64,000 bases of DNA from Kluyvera intermedia (GCF_021440345.1 NZ_JAKCNS010000011.1:124001-188000), one strand, 5' to 3'; counted from the first letter of the stretch, positions 1 to 10,445 are shown. The notes: generated by a model from the letters alone, not told the origin. A program made the numbers and translations.

Positions 1-268
1 GAATCCCTGTGCAGGCAATGTCCATTTGCCCAGAAATGGTGACTATCTGTCAGTATGATGTGGCAGATCAATAAATTTCAGCTTAAATGAAATTACGTTT
101 CATGCATCTACTGACGGTGGCGTAAGGATGTGCAAACCGTTTCAGCAAAGCAGCACGATAATTTACATTATCTTCTTATTTTCTCCACGATTGCTGGCAG
201 CCTTACGGCTACAGTGTTTGACGCAATTCAGTACGTATAAAAATGAATAATATGAGGTCCGGATCCTG
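1..268. other. Leader upstream of acrD
   Basis: No gene is recognised here. Short open stretches enter from the left edge but none resembles the C-terminus of a known neighbour such as NarQ. The segment carries an imperfect palindrome with arms ATGAAA/TTTCAT near 87-103 and, closer to acrD, a BaeR-like box (listed separately), so it is best read as the acrD control region. Confidence 0.5.
178..195 (+). promoter_or_regulatory. BaeR-like box of acrD
   Basis: ATTTTCTCCACGATTGCT agrees at about 14 of 18 positions with the BaeR consensus TTTTTCTCCATDATTGGC, as I recall it for the E. coli BaeSR envelope-stress regulon. It lies 73 bp before the acrD start. acrD is an established BaeR target, so location and match support each other. 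Binding is inferred. Confidence 0.6.
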
Positions 269-3200
269 ATGGCGAATTTCTTTATCGATCGCCCCATTTT
301 TGCCTGGGTGCTGGCAATCCTGTTGTGCCTGACCGGTACGCTAGCAATATTTTCACTCCCCGTTGAGCAATACCCTGACCTCGCGCCGCCAAACGTACGC
401 ATCTCCGCCAACTACCCTGGAGCATCAGCGCAGACGCTGGAAAATACCGTCACTCAGGTTATCGAACAGAACATGACCGGCATCGATAACCTGATGTATA
501 TGTCATCGCAAAGTAGCGCCACCGGCCAGGCCAGTATTACCCTGAGCTTTGTGGCGGGCACCGACCCGGACGAAGCCGTACAGCAGGTGCAAAATCAGCT
601 ACAAACCGCCATGAACAAGCTGCCGCAGGCAGTGCAAACCCAGGGCGTCACGGTGCGTAAAACCGGCGATACTAACATTCTGACTATCGCCTTCGTCTCC
701 ACCGATGGCAGCATGGATAAGCAAGATATCTCCGACTATGTAGCCAGTAACATTCAGGACCCACTCAGCCGTGTGGACGGCGTGGGCGACATCGATGCCT
801 ACGGCTCGCAATACTCCATGCGTATCTGGCTCGACCCGGCCAAACTCAATAGCTTCCAGCTCACCGCTGGCGATGTCACCAGCGCCATTAAATCCCAGAA
901 CGCGCAGATTGCGGTCGGTCAGCTAGGGGGAACGCCATCGGTCGATAACCAGGCGCTGAACGCTACCATCAACGCCCAGTCTTTACTGCAAACACCGGAG
1001 CAATTTCGCGATATTACCCTGCGCGTCAATCAGGACGGTTCGCAGGTCACGTTAGGTGACGTCGCCACCATCGAAATGGGCGCGGAAAAATACGACTACC
1101 TCAGCCGCTATAACCGCAATCCGGCCTCCGGTTTGGGTATCAAGCTCGCTTCCGGCGCCAATGAAATGGCCACCGCCGAGCGCGTCATCCAACGGCTGGA
1201 TGAACTCAAGCAGTACTTCCCACACGGGCTGGAATATAAAGTGGCCTACGAGACCACCTCGTTCGTCAAAGCATCCATTAAGGATGTCGTAAAAACGCTG
1301 CTTGAAGCGGTATTGCTGGTATTCCTGGTAATGTACCTGTTCTTGCAAAACTTCCGCGCTACGCTGATTCCAACCATCGCCGTTCCGGTGGTGCTGATGG
1401 GGACATTCTCAGTCCTCTACGCCTTTGGATACAGCATTAACACCCTGACGATGTTCGCCATGGTGCTCGCCATCGGGCTGCTGGTGGATGACGCCATCGT
1501 GGTGGTTGAAAACGTCGAGCGAATAATGAGTAGCGAAGGGCTCACGCCGAGGCAGGCCACGCGAAAATCGATGGGGCAAATTCAAGGTGCGCTGGTGGGT
1601 ATCGCCATGGTGCTGTCGGCGGTGTTTATCCCGATGGCCTTCTTTGGCGGCACTACCGGGGCGATTTACCGCCAGTTCTCGATAACCATCGTATCGGCAA
1701 TGGTGCTCTCGGTGCTGGTGGCGATGATCCTCACACCCGCGCTATGCGCCACTCTCCTGAAGCCTATCCACAAAGGCGAAACCCACGGGACAAAGGGCTT
1801 CTTCGGTTGGTTTAACCGCAAGTTTGATGCCAGCTCCCGCCGCTATGAGTCCGGCGTGGCGAAGATTCTCCAGCGCAGCGTCCGCTGGATGCTGATTTAT
1901 GTGCTGCTGCTTGGTGGCATGGTATTCCTGTTCCTGCGCCTGCCCTCTTCTTTCCTGCCGCTGGAAGACCGCGGCATGTTCACCACTTCCGTTCAGTTGC
2001 CAAGCGGTTCAACTCAGCAACAGACGCTGAAGGTGGTGGAGAAAGTTGAGGACTATTTCTTTAAAAATGAGAAAGACAATATCACCTCAATCTTCGCCAC
2101 TATCGGCTCCGGCCCCGGCGGTAATGGTCAGAACGTAGCGCGGATGTTTGTGCGCCTGAAGGACTGGGACGAGCGCGACAGTACCACCGGAACGTCATTC
2201 GCCATTATTGAACGTGCTACCAAAGCGCTGAACAAGATTAAAGAAGCCCGCGTCTTTGCCAGCAGCCCGCCGTCCATTAGCGGTTTGGGGAGCTCTGCCG
2301 GGTTTGATATGGAATTGCAGGATCACGCAGGAGCCGGGCACGATGCGCTAATGGCGGCACGTGACCAGCTGTTAGAGCTAGCAGGTAAAGACCCGCAGCT
2401 GACCCGCGTGCGTCACAACGGTCTCGACGATAGCCCACAGCTGCAGGTGGATATCGACCAGCGAAAAGCCCAGGCGCTGGGGGTTTCCATCGACGATATT
2501 AACGACACGCTACAAACCGCGTGGGGTTCAAGCTACGTTAACGACTTTATGGATCGCGGCCGCGTGAAGAAAGTATACGTCCAGTCCGCCGCCAAATACC
2601 GCATGCTGCCAGATGATATTAATTTGTGGTATGTGCGGAATAACACCGGTCAGATGGTGCCATTCTCAGCCTTTGCCACCTCACGCTGGGAAACCGGATC
2701 GCCGCGCCTGGAACGCTATAACGGCTACTCTGCGGTAGAGATTATCGGGGAAGCCGCGCCGGGCGTGAGTACCGGTACCGCGATGGACGTCATGCAAAAT
2801 CTGGTGAAACAGCTTCCTACCGGTTTCGGCCTGGAATGGACGGCAATGTCCTATCAGGAACGACTCTCTGGGGCGCAGGCTCCGGCGCTGTATGCGATTT
2901 CGCTGCTGGTCGTCTTCCTGTGTCTGGCTGCGCTGTATGAAAGCTGGTCGGTGCCATTCTCCGTGATGTTGGTGGTACCGCTCGGGGTTATCGGTGCGCT
3001 ACTGGCAACCTGGATGCGCGGGCTGGAGAACGATGTTTACTTCCAGGTCGGGCTGCTCACGGTAATCGGGCTATCGGCGAAAAACGCCATTCTGATTGTC
3101 GAATTTGCCAACGAGAGAAACGAGCAAGGCGAGGATTTAATGTCGGCCACGCTGGAAGCCTGCCGCCAACGTCTGCGTCCGATTCTGATGACCTCACTGG

Positions 3201-3382
3201 CGTTTATTTTCGGCGTGCTGCCGATGGCACTCACCACCGGCGCGGGCTCCGGCGGGCAACACGCGGTGGGCACCGGCGTGGTTGGCGGGATGCTCTCGGC
3301 CACTATCCTGGCGATTTTCTTCGTACCGTTGTTCTTCGTGCTGGTACGCAGACGCTTCCCGCTCAAAGAGAAGCCAGAGTAA
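269..3382 (+). CDS. acrD: RND multidrug efflux pump AcrD
   Basis: Inner-membrane proton-driven RND transporter. AcrD works with the periplasmic adaptor AcrA and outer-membrane TolC to expel aminoglycosides and other hydrophilic drugs. The 1037-residue length is right for the family. The start [20 protein letters not shown] is the typical first RND segment. The proton-relay motif [16 protein letters not shown] (the Asp-Asp pair near 407-408) and the late [16 protein letters not shown] segment with its conserved Lys are present. Two large periplasmic loops separate two six-helix halves. It is monocistronic here, preceded by a BaeR-like box and closed by a strong terminator. No adaptor gene is adjacent, as in E. 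coli. AcrB is the main alternative but the chromosomal context (yffB-dapE downstream) fits acrD. Confidence 0.96.
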   Translation: MANFFIDRPIFAWVLAILLCLTGTLAIFSLPVEQYPDLAPPNVRISANYPGASAQTLENTVTQVIEQNMTGIDNLMYMSSQSSATGQASITLSFVAGTDPDEAVQQVQNQLQTAMNKLPQAVQTQGVTVRKTGDTNILTIAFVSTDGSMDKQDISDYVASNIQDPLSRVDGVGDIDAYGSQYSMRIWLDPAKLNSFQLTAGDVTSAIKSQNAQIAVGQLGGTPSVDNQALNATINAQSLLQTPEQFRDITLRVNQDGSQVTLGDVATIEMGAEKYDYLSRYNRNPASGLGIKLASGANEMATAERVIQRLDELKQYFPHGLEYKVAYETTSFVKASIKDVVKTLLEAVLLVFLVMYLFLQNFRATLIPTIAVPVVLMGTFSVLYAFGYSINTLTMFAMVLAIGLLVDDAIVVVENVERIMSSEGLTPRQATRKSMGQIQGALVGIAMVLSAVFIPMAFFGGTTGAIYRQFSITIVSAMVLSVLVAMILTPALCATLLKPIHKGETHGTKGFFGWFNRKFDASSRRYESGVAKILQRSVRWMLIYVLLLGGMVFLFLRLPSSFLPLEDRGMFTTSVQLPSGSTQQQTLKVVEKVEDYFFKNEKDNITSIFATIGSGPGGNGQNVARMFVRLKDWDERDSTTGTSFAIIERATKALNKIKEARVFASSPPSISGLGSSAGFDMELQDHAGAGHDALMAARDQLLELAGKDPQLTRVRHNGLDDSPQLQVDIDQRKAQALGVSIDDINDTLQTAWGSSYVNDFMDRGRVKKVYVQSAAKYRMLPDDINLWYVRNNTGQMVPFSAFATSRWETGSPRLERYNGYSAVEIIGEAAPGVSTGTAMDVMQNLVKQLPTGFGLEWTAMSYQERLSGAQAPALYAISLLVVFLCLAALYESWSVPFSVMLVVPLGVIGALLATWMRGLENDVYFQVGLLTVIGLSAKNAILIVEFANERNEQGEDLMSATLEACRQRLRPILMTSLAFIFGVLPMALTTGAGSGGQHAVGTGVVGGMLSATILAIFFVPLFFVLVRRRFPLKEKPE

Positions 3383-3387
3383 GAAAC

Positions 3388-3420
3388 AAAAAGGCGACAT
3401 TTATAAATGTCGCCTTTTTG
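3388..3420 (+). terminator. acrD intrinsic terminator
   Basis: A near-perfect palindrome (AAAAAGGCGACATT paired with AATGTCGCCTTTTT) directly follows the acrD stop and ends in a T tract. Confidence 0.9.
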
Positions 3421-3505
3421 TATTGGAATGTGACCCAACTACTCTGTACCACAACACCATCATGGTTATTGAAAGAACACAGCGCTTAATTCACATTGCT
3501 GAAAA

Positions 3506-3573
3506 CTATTTACGAAGCATTACTTCGATAAAGTCTTTCCAGTTCCCCAGTTCCCCAGTTCACGTTCAATCAT
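3506..3573 (-). pseudogene. ypfM: ypfM small protein gene, frameshifted by 8-bp duplication
   Basis: On the minus strand an AGAGG ribosome site precedes ATG at 3573 and the frame starts MIERELGNW, identical to the E. coli 19-residue small protein YpfM as I recall it. After Trp9 the frame departs: the plus strand carries AGTTCCCC twice in tandem (3541-3548 and 3549-3556) where one copy would keep the E. coli frame. The intact reading would continue KDFIEVMLRK and stop at 3506-3508. As written, translation runs into GTGKTLSK and stops at 3520-3522 (17 residues). The downstream codons are fully preserved, so the event looks recent. It could be an inactivated gene, a phase-variable switch or a sequence error. 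Confidence 0.8.
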
Positions 3574-3930
3574 AACAACCTCTCTTATTATTGTGTGTAT
3601 TTTACGTACTAATGTGTGACCTGTGAATACGGTTTACCCGATTGCTTTAAGTGTCACTGCCAACATATGTTTACTGCGTGCCGCCACTATGAGCCGGAAC
3701 GTTGACATTTAATGTGACGAGCAGCAACATTCCGAAATAGTTATAATTATGTGAATAACATGATAATAATTTTGGGTAAGCCCACGCTAAATCACTACGA
3801 CTTAAGTTGTAGTCAGCATGATAAACCGGACGCTTTTCAACCGTTTTATGCAGCCGAAATTAAAACGGGCGATGCGCCAAATAACGTGTATATTCGAATC
3901 CCCTAAAACCTGCTGATATAAAGGTGGAAC
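3574..3930. other. Intergenic region ypfM-yffB
   Basis: No protein gene is supported. The segment is AT-rich and must carry the ypfM promoter (leftward) and the yffB promoter (rightward). A 20-bp palindrome with one mismatch, centred on CTTAAG, lies at 3794-3813. The antisense reading frame across 3802-4020 is a shadow of yffB. Confidence 0.5.
3794..3813. repeat. 20-bp near-perfect palindrome upstream of yffB
   Basis: The arms ACTACGA and TTGTAGT flank CTTAAG with a single mismatch. The site lies about 120 bp before yffB and has the size and symmetry of a dimeric repressor operator. No matching regulator is recognised. Confidence 0.45.
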
Positions 3931-4290
3931 ATGACCGTCCTCTATGGAATAAAGAACTGCGACACAATTAAAAAAGCCCGTCGTTGGCTGGATGACCATC
4001 AGGTTGAATATCGCTTTCATGACTATCGCGTCGATGGGTTGCCATCTGAACTGCTGGCGACCTTTATTGCTGAGCTTGGCTGGGAAGCGCTGCTGAATAC
4101 CCGCGGCACCACCTGGCGTAAACTCGATGAAAGCGTACGTGCGACGGTAAACAATGCCGAAGCCGCCGCCGCGCTGATGCTGGAAATGCCGGCTATCATC
4201 AAACGCCCATTGCTCTGCGCGCCGGCACAGCCTATGCTGCTTGGTTTTAGCGACGCCAGTTACACCCAGTGGCTCGCACAGGCGCGCTAA
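3931..4290 (+). CDS. yffB: ArsC/Spx-family protein YffB
   Basis: Small thioredoxin-fold protein of the ArsC/Spx family, 119 residues (E. coli YffB about 118). The N-terminus [20 protein letters not shown] carries the single active-site Cys of the family (NCDT), and [12 protein letters not shown] and KRPLL match the conserved parts of the fold. Members bind glutathione in vitro, but the cellular role is not settled; genuine arsenate reduction is not implied. It sits upstream of dapE, from which it is separated by 56 bp, as in E. coli. Confidence 0.92.
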   Translation: MTVLYGIKNCDTIKKARRWLDDHQVEYRFHDYRVDGLPSELLATFIAELGWEALLNTRGTTWRKLDESVRATVNNAEAAAALMLEMPAIIKRPLLCAPAQPMLLGFSDASYTQWLAQAR

Positions 4291-4346
4291 CGCCGTCGCC
4301 CTGTTTTACTTTTTTGTCGATAACGAAAAATAACGAGGTCTAGTTT

Positions 4347-5474
4347 ATGTCTTGCCCAGTCATTGAGCTGGCTCAGCAGCTTATTCGCCGCCCTTCTCTT
4401 AGCCCCGATGACGCGGGCTGTCAGGCGCTAATGATCGAGCGCCTGCGTGCGGCGGGGTTCACCGTTGAACCCATGGATTTTGGTGATACCCAGAATTTCT
4501 GGGCATGGCGTGGCAAAGGGGAAACGCTGGCGTTTGCAGGCCACACCGATGTGGTGCCCGCAGGTGATGCCGACCGCTGGATAAATCCACCGTTTGAACC
4601 GACTATTCGTGACGGCATGCTGTTTGGCCGCGGCGCGGCCGATATGAAAGGCTCGCTGGCAGCCATGGTTATCGCCGCCGAGCGTTTTGTTGCCCAGCAT
4701 CCAAACCACAAAGGCCGCCTGGCATTCCTGATAACCTCCGATGAAGAGGCCAGCGCAACGCACGGTACGGTCAAAGTGGTTGAAGCGCTGATGGCCCGCA
4801 ATGAGCGTCTGGACTACTGCCTGGTGGGCGAACCTTCCAGTACCGAAGTGGTGGGCGACGTGGTTAAAAATGGCCGTCGCGGCTCAATGACCTGCAACCT
4901 GACCATTCATGGCGTGCAAGGGCATGTGGCCTATCCGCATCTGGCCGACAACCCGGTTCACCGCGCTGCGCCGTGGATGAATGAACTGGTATCAATCGAG
5001 TGGGATAAAGGTAACGAATTCTTCCCGCCAACCAGTATGCAGATTGCCAACATTAAGGCCGGCACCGGCAGCAATAACGTGATCCCAGGCGATCTGTTTG
5101 TACAGTTCAACTTCCGTTTCAGCACCGAGCTGACGGATGAGATGATCAAAGCGCGCGTTATCGCGCTACTGGAAAAATATCAACTGCGCTACACCCTCGA
5201 CTGGTGGATCTCCGGACAACCATTCCTGACCGCGCGCGGTAAGCTGGTGGATGCAGTCGTTAACGCCATCGCGCACTATAATGAAATTGAACCGCAGCTG
5301 CTGACTACCGGCGGGACCTCGGACGGGCGCTTTATTGCCCAGATGGGTGCGCAGGTCGTGGAATTAGGGCCGGTGAACGCCACCATTCATAAAATAAATG
5401 AGTGCGTTAACGCCGCCGACTTGCAGATGCTGGCACGGATGTATCAACGGATAATGGAACAACTGGTCGCCTGA
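4347..5474 (+). CDS. dapE: Succinyl-diaminopimelate desuccinylase
   Basis: Cytoplasmic dinuclear zinc hydrolase of the M20 family. It converts N-succinyl-LL-diaminopimelate to LL-diaminopimelate and succinate in the lysine/peptidoglycan precursor pathway. Its 375 residues equal the E. coli length. Metal-binding motifs are visible in order: FAGHTDVVP (His), GRGAADMKG (bridging Asp) and TSDEEA (catalytic Glu pair), with the C-terminal His in [10 protein letters not shown]. The start ATG follows an AACGAGGT ribosome site. It is followed after 30 bp by ypfN, probably on the same transcript. It serves the same pathway as dapA at 11.5 kb but is encoded on the opposite strand. Confidence 0.97.
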   Translation: MSCPVIELAQQLIRRPSLSPDDAGCQALMIERLRAAGFTVEPMDFGDTQNFWAWRGKGETLAFAGHTDVVPAGDADRWINPPFEPTIRDGMLFGRGAADMKGSLAAMVIAAERFVAQHPNHKGRLAFLITSDEEASATHGTVKVVEALMARNERLDYCLVGEPSSTEVVGDVVKNGRRGSMTCNLTIHGVQGHVAYPHLADNPVHRAAPWMNELVSIEWDKGNEFFPPTSMQIANIKAGTGSNNVIPGDLFVQFNFRFSTELTDEMIKARVIALLEKYQLRYTLDWWISGQPFLTARGKLVDAVVNAIAHYNEIEPQLLTTGGTSDGRFIAQMGAQVVELGPVNATIHKINECVNAADLQMLARMYQRIMEQLVA

Positions 5475-5504
5475 GGGCGCAACGGTAAGTAAGAGGTAAC
5501 ACGC

Positions 5505-5705
5505 ATGGACTGGCTGACAAAATACTGGTGGATTTTGGTACTGGTGTTTCTGGTTGGGGTCATCATCAACGTCATCAAAGATCTGAGCCGCGTTGATCAT
5601 AAAAAATTTCTCGCCAACAAACCCGACCTGCCGCCGCATCGTGACTGCAACGACAAGTGGGATGATGACGACGACTGGCCGAAGAAGGATCAGCCGAAGA
5701 AATAG
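5505..5705 (+). CDS. ypfN: UPF0370 membrane protein YpfN
   Basis: 66-residue protein, the usual length. One N-terminal membrane span ([17 protein letters not shown]) is followed by a charged tail rich in Asp and Lys ([17 protein letters not shown]), so most of the chain likely faces the cytoplasm. Function is unknown in the family. It lies 30 bp after dapE behind an AAGAGGTAA ribosome site and is probably co-transcribed. Confidence 0.92.
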   Translation: MDWLTKYWWILVLVFLVGVIINVIKDLSRVDHKKFLANKPDLPPHRDCNDKWDDDDDWPKKDQPKK

Positions 5706-5732
5706 TTTACGGTCACTACCTACTCCCCGTTA

Positions 5733-5767
5733 TTTGAACGGGCTACCGCAACGGTAGCCTGTTCAAA
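5733..5767. terminator. Shared terminator hairpin between ypfN and ypfH
   Basis: A long inverted repeat (TTTGAAC-GGCTACCG paired with CGGTAGCC-GTTCAAA) lies between two convergent genes. T tracts are short, but the symmetric stem can serve both directions. Confidence 0.7.
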
Positions 5768-5786
5768 CGCGGTCACGTTTTAATCC

Positions 5787-6485
5787 TTACATCATTTCAA
5801 TCACGTCATCATCTTTCGGCGTTCCGCCGCTCAATGCTTCATCGAAATAGTGCTTAGGCACGGTATAACGCAGGTGATCGAGCGCAAACTGCATGCTGCG
5901 GTCGTCAATGGCGTGACCTAAATCTTCGACGATATCCAGCGTCACATCGCCGCCAGCAGCGAGAATGGCCTCCTGCCCTTTCACCGCCCACGCCAAATCA
6001 ATCACCCGGTCTTCACCGCCGTGAATAAGGTGCACGGTGGTTGCCGTGCTGGCGGTTTCCGGCAACGTCGCGTAGCGGCCGTTAAAGGCAATCACCCGCG
6101 ATGCCAGGTTCGGCTCGGCCTTGACCCCTTCGAGCGACATAATCGCCCCCTGCGAGAAACCGATAAGCGCGGTAGCCTGCGGGCCAACGCCACTCTGTTT
6201 CTGCCAGTAGCGCACCGTCTCAATAAAGGTCGGCATAATCGCATCAATGCGCGCCTGACGGTTTTCTTCCGTCACGCCCTGCACAGAGAACCACTGACGT
6301 CCCGGAGCCGGTCCGCACGGTTCGACGCCGCCTACGCTGACGATTAACGCATCCGGGAACAGCGGTGCAAACCAGCTACCGATTTGTCCCATTGCCACCG
6401 GATTATCACCCACGCCATGAAACAACAGCAGCAGCTGTTGAGCGGGCTTCGCGGGGCTTTGAACAACAAAATGATCGTGTGTCAT
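5787..6485 (-). CDS. ypfH: Esterase YpfH
   Basis: Alpha/beta-hydrolase of the phospholipase/carboxylesterase family, 232 residues from the chosen start. The oxyanion region LLLFHGVGDN, the nucleophile elbow GFSQGA (Ser) and the C-terminal GHAID (His) are visible; the Asp of the triad lies in the HGGEDRVID segment. The reading frame is open 18 codons further upstream, but ATG at 6485 follows AAGGAGACAGCC and matches the E. coli start MKHDHFVV. Esterase activity on model substrates is known for the E. coli protein; the natural substrate is not. It lies downstream of tmcA. Confidence 0.93.
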   Translation of the reverse strand: MTHDHFVVQSPAKPAQQLLLLFHGVGDNPVAMGQIGSWFAPLFPDALIVSVGGVEPCGPAPGRQWFSVQGVTEENRQARIDAIMPTFIETVRYWQKQSGVGPQATALIGFSQGAIMSLEGVKAEPNLASRVIAFNGRYATLPETASTATTVHLIHGGEDRVIDLAWAVKGQEAILAAGGDVTLDIVEDLGHAIDDRSMQFALDHLRYTVPKHYFDEALSGGTPKDDDVIEMM

Positions 6486-6561
6486 GGCTGTCTCCTTGGT
6501 TTTGTCGGTCAGTTTACGCCGCACCAGAATAATGACCATGCCATTTAACTGAATGAGTCAG

Positions 6562-8574
6562 TTAAAAAAATTGCAGTTGCTGAATCTGTTCCATGAGCAT
6601 ATTTGTACGTTCGCTGTCCACTGCACGCATCGCTTGTCCCGCTTCGTCGCGAAGCCGAATCAGCAGCGATTTACGCCCGTTAATGCCCAGGCGCGAGCAG
6701 AGCGCTGTTTCGCCCTCACCGTTCAAGCGCCCCCGCAGTGCAGGAAGCGGTAGCTCTAGCTGCCCGACAAGCAGATTCAGGTTCGCCAGCACCGCCAGCA
6801 GCGGGCGATGGGCGAAGGCAAAACCTGCCAGATCCCACCAGTCATCATCAGTAAGAGTAGCGGCCGGGGGATCGGGCAGCGGGACTTTTTCATCAACCCA
6901 GCGCTGAAGCCATTGCCATTCGCGGCACAGGCGGGCGTGTTCACGCTGCATCAGCGCTTCTCCCGACGCCGTCAGTGGCCGTAACGCCATGGCAGCATAG
7001 CAGCCGCTACTCGCTTCGCGCTGGGTCCCTATCCGCACCAGCGTGAAGCCACAGCGCTGCCAGAAGCGCCAGAGTTCATCGGTATAGCCAAAGCTAACCG
7101 ACAGATAGTCGCAATCGACGGCGCTTTCCCACGCCTGCGCCACCAGCCGCTGGCCGATACCTTCGCGCTGGCGAAGCGGGTGCACGGCGATACGGCTGAT
7201 ACGTCGCCCGATAAGCGTGGCCGCAAGCCTGCTTCCCCCGTGTGCTGCCAGTGACTGCGCCACCAGATTGCCTCTGGGGCGACGAAAACCGGCCCAGACG
7301 GCCTGGCTCAACGCAGGCGTTAAGCCGCCCTCATCCACCATCCACAGTGCGCCCGCAGGGCCGCTGGCGCTGAGGGCGGCCAGGAAATGTTGTCCAGGCG
7401 CATCCATCATGCGGCGGAGATCGAGCGGTGAAGTGCGGTAGTGCGCTCCGGAGAGCAACTGATAGAGTGCGGAAGGTCGTTCAGGCTGACTCTGCCAGGC
7501 CGATTGTTCTACGGGGAGCAGCGTCACTTCGCCATCAGGCCGCTCAGCGAAGGAATCATCGTGAAAAATAAGCGCATCATTAACCACCGCCTCGAGCGGA
7601 CACCCTGCGGCCCAGCGAATAGGCTGCGCCAGGGTAAAGGCTTCGCGCTGCGGGAACTCGGCGCAGAACTTCAGTAAGAAACCTCGACCGGTACCCTCAT
7701 AGCCCTGCACCGTGGTAGTCAGCAGCGTATGGGGAAAGCGGGCAATGAGCTTTTTCAGCATCGGGGCTGGAATGGCTGCGGCTTCATCGACCACCAGCCA
7801 GTCAGCGACGGCATCGGAGGCCAGCAGCGCGTCGGGGGCCATAAAATGAAAGCGCTCACCGGCAAATTCGGCAATCACGTCAGCGGAAGCACGCGAAGGT
7901 GCGGTGACGACAGCGTCACCCGCTAAACGCTGAATATGCATACCCGCCAACGCCGATTTTCCTCGCCCTCGCTCGGCCGTCACCACGCACACTTTGGCTG
8001 AGGTATTCGATAGCGCCTGTAAAATAGCCTGCTGCTCACGCTCCGGCTGGCCGCTAGCCCGCTGCCAGTCTGGCCTCGTTATCTCGGGTTGTTTTGGTAC
8101 AGGCTGCCCCTGCAGCCAGACAAGCGTCTGCGGGCTCGCGGCAACCGTCCGGCAAAAATGGTCAACAAAGTTAGGGGTAGTAATCGGTTCCGGCGCATCG
8201 CTCCAGCGCAGCGAGTCGGCATCGGTTTGTTGACGCCAGTTCTGCCACTCCGGCACCAGCAGCAGCATCCAGCTTCCGGCGCGCAGCGTACCGGCCAGCG
8301 CGGCAAAAGCCGAAACGTCAAAACCGTTGCGGGCATCAAAAATAGCATGCTGAAACTCACGCCCCAGCAGGGTCGTGAGTTTAGAAGGAAGGCAAAAAGG
8401 TGCATCCGTCGGTGTTGGGCCAACCCACAGTACATCCGCGCTGGCGGCATGGCGGAACGCGACCGCCTGCTGTTCGCTCCACGTGGCCTCACCGCTCACC
8501 ACCAGCAGGCGTCGAATCCCCGCCTGTGCCATTCGCGCGGCCTGCGCGAACAGCTCATCCATGATGCTCGACAT
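6562..8574 (-). CDS. tmcA: tRNA(Met) cytidine acetyltransferase TmcA
   Basis: Acetylates N4 of the wobble cytidine of elongator tRNA-Met using acetyl-CoA and ATP/GTP, preventing misreading of AUA. 670 residues (E. coli 671). The N-terminal region is followed by an RNA-helicase-like module with Walker A (ERGRGKSALAG near residue 205) and VVDEAAAIP as Walker B, and then a GNAT acetyltransferase module (RISRIAVHPLRQREGIGQRLV). The C-terminal tail binds tRNA in the E. coli structure. ATG at 8574 starts 4 bp after the ypfJ stop, so the two are likely translationally linked. Met5 is a possible alternative start. Confidence 0.94.
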   Translation of the reverse strand: MSSIMDELFAQAARMAQAGIRRLLVVSGEATWSEQQAVAFRHAASADVLWVGPTPTDAPFCLPSKLTTLLGREFQHAIFDARNGFDVSAFAALAGTLRAGSWMLLLVPEWQNWRQQTDADSLRWSDAPEPITTPNFVDHFCRTVAASPQTLVWLQGQPVPKQPEITRPDWQRASGQPEREQQAILQALSNTSAKVCVVTAERGRGKSALAGMHIQRLAGDAVVTAPSRASADVIAEFAGERFHFMAPDALLASDAVADWLVVDEAAAIPAPMLKKLIARFPHTLLTTTVQGYEGTGRGFLLKFCAEFPQREAFTLAQPIRWAAGCPLEAVVNDALIFHDDSFAERPDGEVTLLPVEQSAWQSQPERPSALYQLLSGAHYRTSPLDLRRMMDAPGQHFLAALSASGPAGALWMVDEGGLTPALSQAVWAGFRRPRGNLVAQSLAAHGGSRLAATLIGRRISRIAVHPLRQREGIGQRLVAQAWESAVDCDYLSVSFGYTDELWRFWQRCGFTLVRIGTQREASSGCYAAMALRPLTASGEALMQREHARLCREWQWLQRWVDEKVPLPDPPAATLTDDDWWDLAGFAFAHRPLLAVLANLNLLVGQLELPLPALRGRLNGEGETALCSRLGINGRKSLLIRLRDEAGQAMRAVDSERTNMLMEQIQQLQFF

Positions 8575-8578
8575 CTGG

Positions 8579-9448
8579 CTAGAGTGATTTACTGAAGGTA
8601 TTGCACTGGCCCGGATCGCCGCTGTCGAAGCCGCGTTTCAGCCAGGTGTAACGCTGCTGAGAGGTACCGTGAGTAAAGCTGTCCGGTGCCACGCGTCCCT
8701 GGCTTTGCTGTTGAAGGCGGTCATCGCCAATCGCTTCGGCAGCGTTCAGCGCCTCTTCCAGGTCTCCTGCTTCAAGGATGCCCTGTTTTTGCATATTGTG
8801 GCCCCAGACGCCAGCAAAGCAGTCGGCCTGCAGTTCCATACGCACCGATAGACGATTCACTTCTGCTTCGGAAGCGTTCTGCTGCATCTGGCGCACTTTC
8901 GGCTCAATGCCCAACAGCTTCTGCACGTGGTGGCCCACTTCATGGGCAATCACGTAGCCCTGCGCAAAATCACCGCCCGCGCCGAGTTTGCTTTTCATGT
9001 CGTCGTAGAAGGAGAGGTCGATATAGACCGTGGTGTCGGCTGGGCAGTAGAACGGCCCCATAACGGATTGCCCGGTACCGCATCCGGTACGCGTAGCGCC
9101 ACGGTACATCACTAAGCGCGGCGGCTGATAGGTTTTGCCCATCTCTTTGAATTGCTGCGCCCAGGTATCTTCGGTCGTTGCGAGGATCACCGAGGTAAAT
9201 TTGGCGGCTTCGTCATCTTTTGGCTGACTCACGCGCTGGGAGGACTGCTGCTGACCGATTGGCTCGCCGGTCATCAAACCGGTTAAATCCACACCGTAAT
9301 AGCCCGCAACCACCACGACAATCAGCAGAATAATGCCGCCTTTGCCGCTAGGAATACGAAAACCGGGGCCGCGCCCCATTCCCTGAGAGTCGGAACTGTT
9401 CCGCCGGTCTTCCACATTGTCGCTTTCGCGACGACCTTGCCAACGCAT
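8579..9448 (-). CDS. ypfJ: Putative zinc metalloprotease YpfJ
   Basis: 289-residue membrane-anchored protein of the YpfJ/neutral zinc metallopeptidase family. A charged N-terminus ([16 protein letters not shown]) and one transmembrane helix ([17 protein letters not shown]) are followed by a domain containing the zinc-binding motif [11 protein letters not shown] and the downstream [12 protein letters not shown] segment typical of these proteases. Substrate is unknown. The frame and start match E. coli YpfJ. It is the first gene of the ypfJ-tmcA(-ypfH) unit. Confidence 0.92.
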   Translation of the reverse strand: MRWQGRRESDNVEDRRNSSDSQGMGRGPGFRIPSGKGGIILLIVVVVAGYYGVDLTGLMTGEPIGQQQSSQRVSQPKDDEAAKFTSVILATTEDTWAQQFKEMGKTYQPPRLVMYRGATRTGCGTGQSVMGPFYCPADTTVYIDLSFYDDMKSKLGAGGDFAQGYVIAHEVGHHVQKLLGIEPKVRQMQQNASEAEVNRLSVRMELQADCFAGVWGHNMQKQGILEAGDLEEALNAAEAIGDDRLQQQSQGRVAPDSFTHGTSQQRYTWLKRGFDSGDPGQCNTFSKSL

Positions 9449-9530
9449 AACTACCTCGATCTTATCTTATCAATATACTGGTAGATCGTAGGCGGTTACG
9501 GACGGGATTACCACTGGAAATGTAGGATGC

Positions 9531-9580
9531 GTCATGCCGGCATCGCATCGCCTGTGGAGGCCGCACGATGCCGGAGAGAG
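9531..9580. repeat. REP-like hairpin after purC
   Basis: CCGGCATCG (9537-9545) pairs with CGATGCCGG (9566-9574) between the purC stop and the ypfJ start. The composition and the outer GGATGC/GCCGG words resemble a degenerate enterobacterial REP unit, and the hairpin can also end purC transcription. Confidence 0.55.
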
Positions 9581-9590
9581 GGAGTAAAAC

Positions 9591-10304
9591 TTAGTCCAGC
9601 TTAACGCCTAAACGATGCGCCACTTCTTCGTAGGCTTCAATCAGGCCGCCCAGGCTCTGGCGGAAACGGTCTTTGTCCATTTTATCCATGGTCTTTTTGT
9701 CCCACAGACGGCTGCCGTCTGGGGAAAACTCGTCGCCCAGCACCACTTCGCCTTTGAACAGGCCGAATTCCAGCTTGAAGTCGACCAGGATAAGCCCTGC
9801 GTCATCAAACAGCTTTTTCAGCACGTCGTTAGCCTTAAAGGTCAGCTCCTGCATACGCGCCAGATTCTCTTTGCTCACCCAGCCAAAGGTTTCGCAGTAG
9901 GATTCGTTAACCATCGGGTCGTGCATCGCATCGTTTTTCAAGAACAGATCGAACAGCGGCGGATTCAGTTCAATACCTTCTTCAATCCCTAAACGTTTCA
10001 CCAGCGACCCGGCTGCGCGGTTACGCACCACGCACTCTACCGGCACCATATCCAGTTTTTTAACCAGACATTCGGTATCGGACAACAGTGCTTCCATTTG
10101 AGTCGGGATGCCGGCTTGCGCCAGTTTGCTCATAATGAAATGGTTGAACTTGTTGTTCACCATGCCTTTACGGTCGAACTGTTCAATACGGGCACCATCT
10201 CCTGCTGACGTATCGTTACGGAATTCGAGTACCAACAGATCCGGGTTTTCGGTGCTGTATACGGTTTTCGCTTTACCACGATACAACTCAGCTAGCTTTT
10301 GCAT
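9591..10304 (-). CDS. purC: SAICAR synthase PurC
   Basis: ATP-dependent phosphoribosylaminoimidazole-succinocarboxamide synthase; joins CAIR and aspartate in purine synthesis. 237 residues from ATG at 10304, as in E. coli. Family signatures [38 protein letters not shown] and LVDFKLEFG are intact. GTG at 10313 is in frame, but the internal ATG gives the E. coli N-terminus ([12 protein letters not shown]) and has GGAG at suitable distance. A PurR-type box lies about 120 bp upstream. Downstream of dapA-bamC on the same strand, but separated from bamC by a terminator. Confidence 0.97.
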   Translation of the reverse strand: MQKLAELYRGKAKTVYSTENPDLLVLEFRNDTSAGDGARIEQFDRKGMVNNKFNHFIMSKLAQAGIPTQMEALLSDTECLVKKLDMVPVECVVRNRAAGSLVKRLGIEEGIELNPPLFDLFLKNDAMHDPMVNESYCETFGWVSKENLARMQELTFKANDVLKKLFDDAGLILVDFKLEFGLFKGEVVLGDEFSPDGSRLWDKKTMDKMDKDRFRQSLGGLIEAYEEVAHRLGVKLD

Positions 10305-10422
10305 CTTTGTCACTCCAGTGATGTTTAACGATACGCTCGTCGTCTTTCAAGCGTCAGGTACGTTGCGTACGTTCCTGCAACTTAAAATCCAAAGAGTCTA
10401 AATATTTGTGCTTTTTCTACTG

Positions 10423-10438
10423 ACGCACACGTTTGCGT
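10423..10438 (-). promoter_or_regulatory. PurR operator of purC
   Basis: Read on the minus strand the site is ACGCAAACGTGTGCGT, one mismatch from the ideal PurR palindrome ACGCAAACGTTTGCGT. It lies in the purC leader between the bamC terminator and the gene. purC repression by PurR is established in E. coli. Confidence 0.88.
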
Positions 10439-10445
10439 CACTATA

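Noticed and set aside
1-160. Possible C-terminus of narQ entering from the left edge
   Set aside because: All three plus frames end quickly and none resembles the NarQ tail.
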